Shown: in pieces, positions 14,863-21,385 of the stretch
How positions within the stretch are numbered: the stretch's first letter is position 1
How the letters are laid out: each line of letters starts with the position of its first letter
DNA from: Nephthysia sp036513515
GTDB taxonomy: Bacteria > Chloroflexota > Dormibacteria > Dormibacterales > Dormibacteraceae
Direction of reading: 5' to 3'
Length of the DNA: 21,385 nucleotides
Assembly: GCA_036513515.1 (NCBI GenBank)
Contig: DATBYW010000369.1
Span: 1 to 21,385, forward strand
Notes under the pieces: generated by a model
Seen by the model: the letters and a program-made list of their open reading frames with translations, nothing else
Database searches by the model: none
Told to the model about the DNA's origin: nothing
Position numbers and translations under genes: made by a program

Positions 14863-15339
14863 ATGGAATCGACGGTTCGGGAACTCGCCTCGGAGGAGAC
14901 GCATGCTCTTCGGCTTGCAGTGTCAGCGGATGGTCGGACGGATCTTCCCACCATGCACCACGAACTCGCCGACGCTCCCGGCGCCTGGCACCTGGGGGCG
15001 GTCGACCTCACTGCCGGTCGAGTAACCGCTATCTCGAGCTTCTACCCGATGGCCTGCCCCCTCCGCCCTGAGGCTTGGCCCGCGGTTCAGCTCCAGTTCA
15101 TGGCGGTTGACCCCGCGCTGCAGCGGCAGGGCCTGGGCAGCGCCATTATGGCGGAGGCGATCCGCCGCCTCAAGGCCAGCGATGCTGTTCTCCTGTGGGC
15201 CAGCACTCGCGACAGCGCGGTGCCGTTCTGTGAGCGGTTCGGATTCCACACCATCGGGGGGAGCGCCTCCGTCCCGGCCTCGACGGGCCGCCCCCACCAT
15301 CTGATCCAACTAGATCTTGACGCGTTGCGGCGAGGATAA
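14863..15339 (+). CDS. GNAT family N-acetyltransferase, second copy
   Basis: 158 aa. Motif A is clear: FMAVDPALQRQGLGSAIM, with the Q-x-x-G-x-G acetyl-CoA loop, then motif B-like WASTRDSAVPFCERFGF. Sequence outside the motifs differs from the preceding GNAT, so this is not a recent tandem duplicate. ATG at 14863 without an SD. Ends 30 bp before the convergent MerR-BFN gene. Function within the superfamily is open. Confidence 0.85.
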   Translation: MESTVRELASEETHALRLAVSADGRTDLPTMHHELADAPGAWHLGAVDLTAGRVTAISSFYPMACPLRPEAWPAVQLQFMAVDPALQRQGLGSAIMAEAIRRLKASDAVLLWASTRDSAVPFCERFGFHTIGGSASVPASTGRPHHLIQLDLDALRRG

Positions 15340-15369
15340 ACGAGCGATGCTGCTGATAAACAGCGTTAG

Positions 15370-16404
15370 CTACCCCTCGATGGGGCGGGGCGCCGGGGGA
15401 CGGTACAGGAATCTAGGGCCACTCTGGGGGAGCGGGCGCGCGGTGGCCTTGTAGCCACCCTCCTCCTGCGGCCTCACCTCGCTTACCTCGAATTCAGCAT
15501 TTAGTCGGAAGCCTGGCTGTGGCTCCTCTACTGCCTCCATGGTGCCGAGTTCAGTGCCCTCCTCGCTAATTACCCGGACAGGTATCCGGTGCTCCGGCAC
15601 CGGCGCGGCCGCCGTCGCCGGCGAGACGCCGGTGGCCAGGGTCTTGGTAGCCACGAAGATCGGAGCACCCGTGCGCAGCGCAAGGTTGATGGCATCGGAG
15701 GGTCGGGCGTCGAGCAGCTCCGATTTGGATTCCCGCTGTAGATCGATCGCGGCGAGGTACAGCGTTGGGCGGTCATCCGGCCGCCAAATGATCATCCGCC
15801 TCACGCTGATAGCGGCCGTGGTCAGACAGCTCGTCAGGAGGTCGTGGGTCATAGGTCGGTCCGGAGCCACTCCCTCCAGCCGCGTGGCAATCGCCGTCGC
15901 TTCCGCCATGCCTATCCAGATCGGCAGATGCTTCTCGCCCGCCTCCTCGACGAGGACGACAGCATGTTGACCAGAGGGCACGTGCACCCGAACACCGTCA
16001 ACCCGCACTTGGGCCACCTGGCGCGGAATCTCTAGTTGCATGGTGAGTTGTCCCTCCTTCAGCAAGCGGGCCAGCACCTCCAGCCGTGAGCTGGCCTCCG
16101 CAAAGCGCGCCTCAAGGCGACGCCGATGTCGGTCCAGGACGCTGGAGACGTTCGCTGGGCGCGGGTTCTCAAGCAGCTGCCTGATCTCGGCCAGGGGCAG
16201 GTCGAGCGAGCGCAGGATAGCGATCAGCTCGGCCGTCTGGACCTGGAACGGCGAGTAATAGCGGTAGCCAGACTCGGAGTCGACCACACGGGGCTCCAGT
16301 AGCCCAACCTAGTGGTAATGGCGAAGCTGGAGGATGCTGAGGCTCGATCGCCTGGAGAATTCGCCGATCGGGAGCAGTTCGTCCGGACCCGCCTGCCGCG
16401 CCAT
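15370..16404 (-). pseudogene. MerR-type regulator fused to a bifunctional nuclease (BFN/DUF151) domain, interrupted by TAG
   Basis: One reading frame from ATG 16404 to 15370, broken once by TAG at 16309-16311. Before the stop: a MerR helix-turn-helix (LPIGEFSRRSSLSILQLRHYH). After it in the same frame: VGLLEPRVVDSESGYRYYS, helices and a dimerisation coiled coil ending near 16045. Family members have Glu or Asp at the interrupted site (LRHYHEVGLL), so one base change from GAG would explain it. Then comes a complete BFN domain from about 16041 (MQLEIPRQVAQVRVDG; LPIWIGMAEATAIATRLEGV; RPMTHDLL; ARPSDAINLALRTGAPIFV) plus a Pro-rich tail. The downstream part could still be made from ATG 16041, which has AAGGAGG 11 nt upstream. 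Could also be readthrough or a sequence error. Confidence 0.8.
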
Positions 16405-16418
16405 GCTGATTAGTGGAC

Positions 16419-16440
16419 GACTCTCGCTTGTCCGAGAGTC
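16419..16440 (-). promoter_or_regulatory. Perfect palindrome upstream of the MerR-BFN gene
   Basis: 8-bp arms (GACTCTCG and CGAGAGTC) with a 6-nt spacer, 15 bp upstream of the proposed ATG at 16404. On the minus strand it overlaps a TTGACT -35-like hexamer. Dyads of this kind in the promoter are typical of MerR-family autoregulation, so an operator is plausible. No clean -10 at the 19-20 bp spacing usual for MerR promoters is seen. Confidence 0.4.
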
Positions 16441-16524
16441 AACCCCGAGGACGCGGAGGCCAGGCGTACGCATTCTGACGCAGCGCGGCATCGCGCAGGC
16501 GGCGATGCTGTTGATAAGGACACG

Positions 16525-16848
16525 TCAGGAGCGGGGGGTCGCTACTCGGAGCCTGTTGCCGTCCGGGTCCTCGAGATCGCACTCCCGCCCGGCGAGCCCC
16601 ACCTCGTCGACGGCGATCCCGAATTCCTCCGCCACTGCGTCGATGTCGGCGACATTCAGATGAACGAGCGTGTTTGGGCGAGCGTCACCCCTATGCTCGG
16701 ACAGGTAGATTCGCACGCGCCCGCGGGCCACTGAGACGAACCACGGAAAACCCGCCTCGAACTGATGCTCCCACTGCTTGTGGAATCCCAGTCGTCCGTA
16801 CCAGGCAACCGCGCGAGCAGCATCCTCGACATACAGAACCGGAATCAC
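16525..16848 (-). CDS. VOC family protein (glyoxalase/bleomycin resistance-like)
   Basis: 107 aa from GTG 16848, which has GGAGG 5 nt upstream and gives the family-like start MIPVLYVEDAARAVAWYGRLGF. A TTG at 16881 would add 11 residues but has no SD. The fold is a single VOC module with two beta-alpha-beta-beta-beta repeats; the second ends in the usual DPDGNRLRV strand. The aromatic W-x-x-x-F stretch (KQWEHQFEAGFPWFV) resembles bleomycin-binding proteins, which sequester the drug, but other VOC roles (dioxygenase, isomerase) cannot be excluded. Same strand as the MerR-BFN gene, 120 bp upstream of it. Confidence 0.85.
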   Translation of the reverse strand: MIPVLYVEDAARAVAWYGRLGFHKQWEHQFEAGFPWFVSVARGRVRIYLSEHRGDARPNTLVHLNVADIDAVAEEFGIAVDEVGLAGRECDLEDPDGNRLRVATPRS

Positions 16849-16881
16849 TTCCTCCTCCACGTCCCTCAGTTTATGTGCCAA

Positions 16882-17410
16882 CCGACGAGTCGGCCCGTAG
16901 CGCGCTGCGTCAGGAAAACGACCGGCTTGCTGTCGATAATCCTCGACAGAGAGAGCATCCCTGAACTCGGCTGAAGCCTCGGCGCGGCGCCAGCCGCGTC
17001 ATAGTTGTTCAACCACTACCGGTTGTGGTTGGCGGCACGCGGGTGGAAGCGACTTGTGCTGGGTCAACAGGCTTGTCGGGGTCGGATCGACCCTCCGGAG
17101 GAGACCCCCGAGAAGCGTCCCCAAGCTCCGTTGAGCAACCCGAGGATGAGCAGCAGCGGGATAGCAGGCCTTCTTCAGCTCCGAACTGGCGGACCGCTAC
17201 GGGCAGTGGCCACCGCAGATCCTTTTGGATCCTCGGCGACTAGCCGAGGAGTTGCTTGACCCGAGGTTGGGTCCCCTACACAGCGCGAATGGCCTGACGG
17301 GAGCAGAGTGCCCGAAGTGATGTCATCGGCTCAGCGATCGGCTTGACAACCTCAGGAAGGTTCAACGTCGGCTTGACTTTTGGGACGAAAAACCTCGGAA
17401 AGAGAGACTC
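16882..17410. other. Gene-free region with scattered repeats
   Basis: About 530 bp without a convincing coding frame on either strand. Visible elements: inverted repeat CAACCAC/GTGGTTG (17010-17016 and 17025-17031), inverted repeat CCTCGGC/GCCGAGG with a 5-nt loop (17231-17237 and 17243-17249), and a 10-bp direct repeat TCGGCTTGAC at 17338-17347 and 17368-17377. A frame around 17165-17325 reads like protein (SELADRYGQWPPQILLDP) but has no start and ends quickly, so it may be a gene remnant. The promoter of the VOC gene should lie at the left end. Confidence 0.4.
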
Positions 17411-18757
17411 CTAGATCAGACCGCGCTCCTTGAGCTCCAGGTAGCGTTCCACCACGGCGGGGCTGAGGCGGCCTGCTTCCACGTCCAGGCACTGCACGCC
17501 GCCCCGCTCCAGGGTCTCGAAGGCTCGGCGCCGCGCCGCTATCAGCTCTTCGGCGGCGGCCCATTCGTAGACCTCTGCCGACCGGGCCAGGGGGCGCCGG
17601 AGCGCCGCCAGCAACTCCGGGTCGGCCATTGCAACCACCAGGACCCTGTGCCGTGTGCCCAGCCGCAGGGCATGGGCAACCAGGTCCGCCGAGGCCTCGG
17701 CGTCGAGGACGTCGCTCAGCACGACCACCAGCGAGCGGCCGTGGACCTCCCTGGTCAGGTACGCGAATGCCTCCCCGAACTCCGGCTCGGCATAGGAGGC
17801 CCGCGCTCGGTAGAGGACCTGGTTGATGAGGTGTATCTGCCGCAGTCCTCGACGCGGAGCCAGGTATGCCTGAACCTGGTCGGCGAAGGTGAGCAGGCCG
17901 ACCCGGTCCCCCTGCGACTGCGCCACCCAGGCCAGGAGCAGGGTGGCATTGATCGCGTGGTCCAGCTTGGTCAGGTGGCCGGCGGGCGCGGTCATCAGGC
18001 GGCCGCAGTCGAGCGCGATCACGACCTGCTGCCCGCGCTCGGTCTCCAGCTCGGTGGTAACCGGATGGTCCCGGCGGGCGGTGGCCTTCCAGTTCACACG
18101 GCGGACGTCGTCGCCGGGAAGGTAGTCGCGGAGCCCCGCGGGCGTGGTGGCCGCGCCGGGCGGCCGGGCGCGCCTCTGTCCCGGAAGCAAGCGCACCCCC
18201 CGGCGCAGGGTCAGCTGCCAGCGCCGGATCGCGAGCACGTCGGGGTAGACGGCCACTCGGCCGGGCAGCGGCAGCCGCAGCTGGCGGACCCACCAGCCAC
18301 CCGGACGCCAGACTCGCAGATCCAGGCCGGAAAACTCGAAGAGCCCCCGCCGGGGAGAGCGCACCGGGTACTCGACGACGAGGACGCCGTCGGCGTCGAA
18401 GACACCGCTGACCGGGTCCGGCGAAGGCCGCAGGGCCAGCGGGGCGTGGTCTGCGAGGGCGGCCCGCAGACCGGCCGCCCGGGCGCAGGACACGCCGAGC
18501 AGGACCCCCTGCTCGGCCCCCAGGGAAAGCGGCTCTGGCAGCTCCCGCGAGGCCGTGAAGTCCTCCGCCGAAGGCAGCGCACGGGCGTCCCGGACCAGGA
18601 CCCAGAGCAGGGCGGCGTGATAGAGAAAGACGACCGCCCAGAGCGCTCGCGAGATTGCCGTTGCGGCCACCAGTGCCGCCCCAAGTAGGAGAGCGGCCAG
18701 CAGCCGCCGCCGGGGAACCAGCGTCAGGTGGCCGCCGAGCGAGCGGAGAACTCTCAG
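17411..18757 (-). CDS. DUF58 domain-containing protein
   Basis: 448 aa if it starts at CTG 18757, which overlaps the moxR stop as CTGA. The nearest internal GTG lies inside the first membrane helix and would cut it, and no ATG, GTG or TTG is evident just upstream. Two hydrophobic helices at the N terminus are followed by a beta-rich region and the DUF58 core with YLPGDDVRRVNWKATARRD, then a von Willebrand A-like domain (VIALDCGRLM; LVVVLSDVLD). DUF58 proteins are encoded with MoxR ATPases and are thought to act in chaperone-like assembly or envelope stress; the exact role is unknown. Last gene of the operon. Confidence 0.9.
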   Translation of the reverse strand: MRVLRSLGGHLTLVPRRRLLAALLLGAALVAATAISRALWAVVFLYHAALLWVLVRDARALPSAEDFTASRELPEPLSLGAEQGVLLGVSCARAAGLRAALADHAPLALRPSPDPVSGVFDADGVLVVEYPVRSPRRGLFEFSGLDLRVWRPGGWWVRQLRLPLPGRVAVYPDVLAIRRWQLTLRRGVRLLPGQRRARPPGAATTPAGLRDYLPGDDVRRVNWKATARRDHPVTTELETERGQQVVIALDCGRLMTAPAGHLTKLDHAINATLLLAWVAQSQGDRVGLLTFADQVQAYLAPRRGLRQIHLINQVLYRARASYAEPEFGEAFAYLTREVHGRSLVVVLSDVLDAEASADLVAHALRLGTRHRVLVVAMADPELLAALRRPLARSAEVYEWAAAEELIAARRRAFETLERGGVQCLDVEAGRLSPAVVERYLELKERGLI

Positions 18758-19701
18758 CGTGGGGGCGTGACCTGGGACGCGATGTCGGCCAGTACGGTGT
18801 CGGCCGTCTGGCCCGCCACCTCGGCCTCGGGCCTCAGGATGAGACGGTGCCGGAAGGCTGGCGCCAGCAGGGACTTGACGTCGTCCGGCGTCACGAACTG
18901 GCGATCCTCGAAGGCCGCCTGCGCCTTGGCTGCCTGCATCAAGAGCACCTCGGCGCGGGGCGAGGCTCCCAGGGCAAGCTCCGGGGCTGACCGGGTGGCC
19001 TCCGCCAGCCGCACGATGTAGCGCCTGATCTCTTCGTCGACCCTGACGGCCGCCACCTCCTGGCGGACAGTCTCCAGCGCGGCGACGCCGAGCACCGGTT
19101 TGACCCCGGCCCGCCGCGGATCGCGAAGCTCGACGCCCGCGTCCCACCGCGCCAGCATCTCCATCTCCTGGTCTGCGCTCGGGTATCCGAGCTCGACCTT
19201 GAAAAGGAACCGGTCCTGCTGGGCCTCGGGCAGTGGATAGGTGCCCTCGTACTCGACGGGATTCTGGGTCGCCAGCACGATGAAAGGCTCTGGCAGCGAG
19301 CGGGTCTGCCCCTCCAGGGTCACACCTCGCTCCTCCATCGCCTCCAGGAGCGCAGCCTGCACCTTAGCGGGGGCTCTGTTGATCTCGTCCGCCAGGAGCA
19401 CGTTGGTGAAGACTGGTCCCGGCCGGACGCTGAAGGTCCGGCTCTGCAGGTCATAGACCGAGGTCCCGACGATGTCGGCCGGCATCAGATCGGGCGTGAA
19501 CTGGATCCGGCCGTACTCCAGCGCCAGGAGCGTGGCGATGGACTTGGCGAGCAGCGTCTTCCCCACTCCGGGAACGCCTTCGAGGAGCACGTGACCGCGC
19601 ACCACGACTGCGATGGCACAGAGGCGAACCGCATCCTCCTGTCCCACCAACGCCTTGCCCACTTCCGACCGGAAGCAGGAGTGGAACTCGGATCCTTTCA
19701 A
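18754..19701 (-). CDS. MoxR family AAA+ ATPase
   Basis: 315 aa, standard length. Walker A GVPGVGKT (42-49), Walker B VLLADEINRAPAKVQAALLEAMEE beginning at 101 with the Asp105-Glu106 pair, sensor 1 FIVLATQNP, and the C-terminal lid with LGASPRA. MoxR ATPases work as chaperones that activate or assemble partner proteins, commonly with a von Willebrand A partner; the DUF58 product next to it has such a domain. TTG at 19701 overlaps the stop of the DUF4350 gene as TTGA, so translation is probably coupled. Confidence 0.95.
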   Translation of the reverse strand: MKGSEFHSCFRSEVGKALVGQEDAVRLCAIAVVVRGHVLLEGVPGVGKTLLAKSIATLLALEYGRIQFTPDLMPADIVGTSVYDLQSRTFSVRPGPVFTNVLLADEINRAPAKVQAALLEAMEERGVTLEGQTRSLPEPFIVLATQNPVEYEGTYPLPEAQQDRFLFKVELGYPSADQEMEMLARWDAGVELRDPRRAGVKPVLGVAALETVRQEVAAVRVDEEIRRYIVRLAEATRSAPELALGASPRAEVLLMQAAKAQAAFEDRQFVTPDDVKSLLAPAFRHRLILRPEAEVAGQTADTVLADIASQVTPPR

Positions 19702-20813
19702 GGCTGCGACCGCCGCGGATAGGCGAGCGAGTGAAGGCGCCTCGCGGCGGCCAGGAGAGGTTCCTCACGCCGGCCCGCCGCGGACAGCTGGGCCTCCGCG
19801 GCGGCAAGCTCGTCCGCCTCTTTGGGGGCACGCTTTCGAAGAGCCTCGTCGAAGGCCGCTCCCATCGCCCCGATGCCGTGCCTGCGGGCGACGGTCCGGC
19901 GAGTAGCCTCGCGCACCACCTCGGCGGTCACCGCCGCCGCCCTGGTCCTCTGCAGGAGGTAGCCGACCGCGGCGACGTATTCGGTGCTCGACCGGTCCCC
20001 ACCCCCGGGCAGCTCGAGGCGCGGCCCGAAAGCCCGGCCGCGAAGGAGCAGCCCGACGAAGAGGAGGACCACCGCCCAGCTCAGCGCCGCTCCCCAGGCG
20101 GTCGAGAGCCAGCCGGTCAGGGGCGAGCCCGGGCCCGGAGGCAGGTGGTGATACTCGTCGAAGCCGACCTGGCCGCCGCCTCCCGCAAGTGAGACCAGGT
20201 CGGACGCCAGCCGGCCGTTGTCAGCCTTCTCGAGATAGCCGTTGCAGAGCGGCAGAGGGTCCGAAAGAGTTATCACCCGACCCTGCCCGATCTGCTCCTC
20301 GAAGCCGATCGGCTGTCCGGTCCGGCTGCGGAGCAGCACAACCTGCGCCGGCCGCGGGACCAGGGGCTGGACGGCCGGGCCCCCCGACACCTGTTGCACT
20401 CCGCTCAGCATGGGGCCGGTTCCCGTCGCGTCGCCACTTACCAACGTGGAGAGGCGGCCGACATGCAGCACGCCATCCAGCCTCGGGTCGCCCTGCTCGG
20501 CGGCGTAGACAACCACTCCGCCCGCGGTGACATAGTCGGTGAGGCGCTTCGCGTCCTCCTGGCTGAAGCCAGTCGAGGGCGAAAGGACGAAGAGCACCCG
20601 CGTTCCGAGGTCCGGTGCGAAGCCGTCCTGGAGCGTGGACGTCGGGTGGCCCAGCTTCGCCGCCAGCTGCTTGAGCGCGGAGGCGCCGTCGGCCGCGTCG
20701 CTGCCCACCCGGTGATCGGGCGAGCTCTCGCTCGGCGACCCGCGAAAGTAGACGGCCAGCCCGACCGCCAGGACCAGGGCCGCGACCACGAGAAGCCGGC
20801 GATCCCGCATCAC
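19698..20813 (-). CDS. DUF4350 domain-containing membrane protein
   Basis: 371 aa. N-terminal membrane anchor (LLVVAALVLAVGLAVYF), then the DUF4350 domain (about 35-220: SALKQLAAKLGHPT, RVLFVLSPSTGFSQEDAKRL, GRVITLSDP), which has a GATase1-like beta-alpha fold, a second membrane helix (WAVVLLFVGLLL) and a helical C-terminal part. Function unknown; its constant partners are MoxR, DUF58 and DUF4129. The start is GTG 20813 or the adjacent ATG 20810; the GTGA overlaps the upstream stop. Confidence 0.9.
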   Translation of the reverse strand: MMRDRRLLVVAALVLAVGLAVYFRGSPSESSPDHRVGSDAADGASALKQLAAKLGHPTSTLQDGFAPDLGTRVLFVLSPSTGFSQEDAKRLTDYVTAGGVVVYAAEQGDPRLDGVLHVGRLSTLVSGDATGTGPMLSGVQQVSGGPAVQPLVPRPAQVVLLRSRTGQPIGFEEQIGQGRVITLSDPLPLCNGYLEKADNGRLASDLVSLAGGGGQVGFDEYHHLPPGPGSPLTGWLSTAWGAALSWAVVLLFVGLLLRGRAFGPRLELPGGGDRSSTEYVAAVGYLLQRTRAAAVTAEVVREATRRTVARRHGIGAMGAAFDEALRKRAPKEADELAAAEAQLSAAGRREEPLLAAARRLHSLAYPRRSQP

Positions 20814-21385
20814 GCGGCCAGTGCCTCGTCCGGGCGCCGGAAGGGCGCCGCGGCCTCGGCAGCCAGCGCGTAGGCTTCGGCGTCTGGCGAGCGAGCGCCG
20901 TAGACGGCGGCCTCGAAGACCAACAGCAATGGGCGCAGCGCCCCTGGCTCCCGCGCCCTGGCGAAGATCTCGCGCACGGTGAGCGGGCTGCGATCCCAGT
21001 CGCGCTCCTCGCCCAGCGCCGCCGCCACAGCGCTCGCCAGAACCCGCACCGCCCCGGTCAGGTCACCGGCGGCTGCCAGCCGGTCCGCCTCCGCGAAGCG
21101 GTCTCGGGCGACCTCGGCGGGGGAAGTGGCCGCCAGCCTGACCTCTCGCCGCCCTCTCCCCCGCGCCCCCAGCGTCAGCAGCACAACGGTGGCAAGGAGC
21201 CCTCCGGCTCCGGCGATCGCGAAGACCCAGAGGAGCGGGAGACCGCCTCGCCCAAGCCTTGCCAGCACCCAGACGAGGACCTGGAGGGCCAGGTAGGTCA
21301 GCCTGTCGCCGAGGGAGGGTCCGGCCTGGAGTCCGGAGTACCTGGGTTGGGAGAGGATGTCGTGGATGGCCGCCTTCGCCCGCCC
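20810..21385 (-). CDS. DUF4129-like membrane protein, 5' end outside the window
   Basis: At least 191 aa, with the frame open to the window edge, so the N terminus is missing. Visible parts: a stretch with AAIHDILSQPRYSG, one membrane helix (LLWVFAIAGAGGLLATVVLL), a short basic loop and a helical domain (RDRFAEADRLAAAGDLTGAVRVL; GEERDWDRSPLTVREI; EAAVYGARSPDAEAY). This fits the C-terminal DUF4129 domain of the MoxR/DUF58/DUF4350 clusters. First visible gene of the operon. An internal GTG at 21268 would drop the residues before the helix and is less likely. Confidence 0.78.
   Translation of the reverse strand, partial: GRAKAAIHDILSQPRYSGLQAGPSLGDRLTYLALQVLVWVLARLGRGGLPLLWVFAIAGAGGLLATVVLLTLGARGRGRREVRLAATSPAEVARDRFAEADRLAAAGDLTGAVRVLASAVAAALGEERDWDRSPLTVREIFARAREPGALRPLLLVFEAAVYGARSPDAEAYALAAEAAAPFRRPDEALAA

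Noticed and set aside
17005..17259. Plus-strand frames of 72-84 codons
   Set aside because: No SD, no homology I recognise, overlapping alternative frames of similar quality; at most a gene remnant.
1..21385. CRISPR array, tRNA genes, insertion sequences or prophage genes
   Set aside because: No regularly spaced repeat series, no tRNA cloverleaf that I could find, and no transposase or integrase motifs were seen.

Overview
The window is GC-rich bacterial chromosome, by eye around 70% G+C, with dips near 12.60-12.79 kb and in parts of 16.85-17.40 kb. It opens inside a 16S rRNA gene on the minus strand. Upstream of that gene lies a housekeeping block in the order SRP RNA - dnaX - ybaB/ebfC - recR - 16S rRNA. 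The same order, with yaaL and bofA between recR and rrnA, is found near the origin of Bacillus subtilis (scr-dnaX-yaaK-recR-yaaL-bofA-rrnA). The SRP RNA is the long B. subtilis-like form with an Alu domain. Together with the GC content and the RDD/SpoIIM/MoxR/DUF58 genes, this suggests a high-GC Terrabacteria lineage (Chloroflexota/Dormibacterota/Actinomycetota-like). That placement is an inference, and the 16S fragment would settle it.

Layout. 1-916: 5' part of 16S rRNA, its leader and promoter region. 917-3495: recR, ybaB and dnaX, all minus. 3515-3786: SRP RNA, minus. 3795-10585: a minus-strand operon encoding, in transcription order, a small two-helix membrane protein, NuoJ-, NuoK-, NuoL-, NuoM- and NuoN-like subunits, and a CDP-alcohol phosphatidyltransferase. 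The four Nuo junctions are all 4-nt NTGA overlaps. 10763-12598: a divergent pair, an RDD membrane protein (minus) and a SpoIIM/DUF95 membrane protein (plus). 12599-17410: a mixed accessory stretch with a GT4 glycosyltransferase preceded by a 14-codon ORF, two GNAT acetyltransferases, a MerR-BFN fusion interrupted by an in-frame TAG, a VOC/bleomycin-resistance-like protein and about 0.5 kb without a convincing gene. 17411-21385: a minus-strand operon DUF4129 (cut by the window end) - DUF4350 - MoxR ATPase - DUF58, again with NTGA overlaps.

The most unusual content is the NuoJKLMN module. The genes are intact and tightly coupled, but most of the charged residues that carry protons in complex I are replaced in NuoK, NuoL, NuoM and NuoN (Glu to Ala/Ser/Pro, Lys to Arg). 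No NuoH or peripheral-arm gene lies in the window. The module may be a repurposed or non-pumping membrane arm. Other points of interest are the nonsense-interrupted MerR-BFN fusion, the translationally coupled mini-ORF before the glycosyltransferase, probable CTG starts for nuoL and the DUF58 gene, and a near-perfect duplication of the 5'-terminal hairpin of 16S rRNA just upstream of the mature gene.
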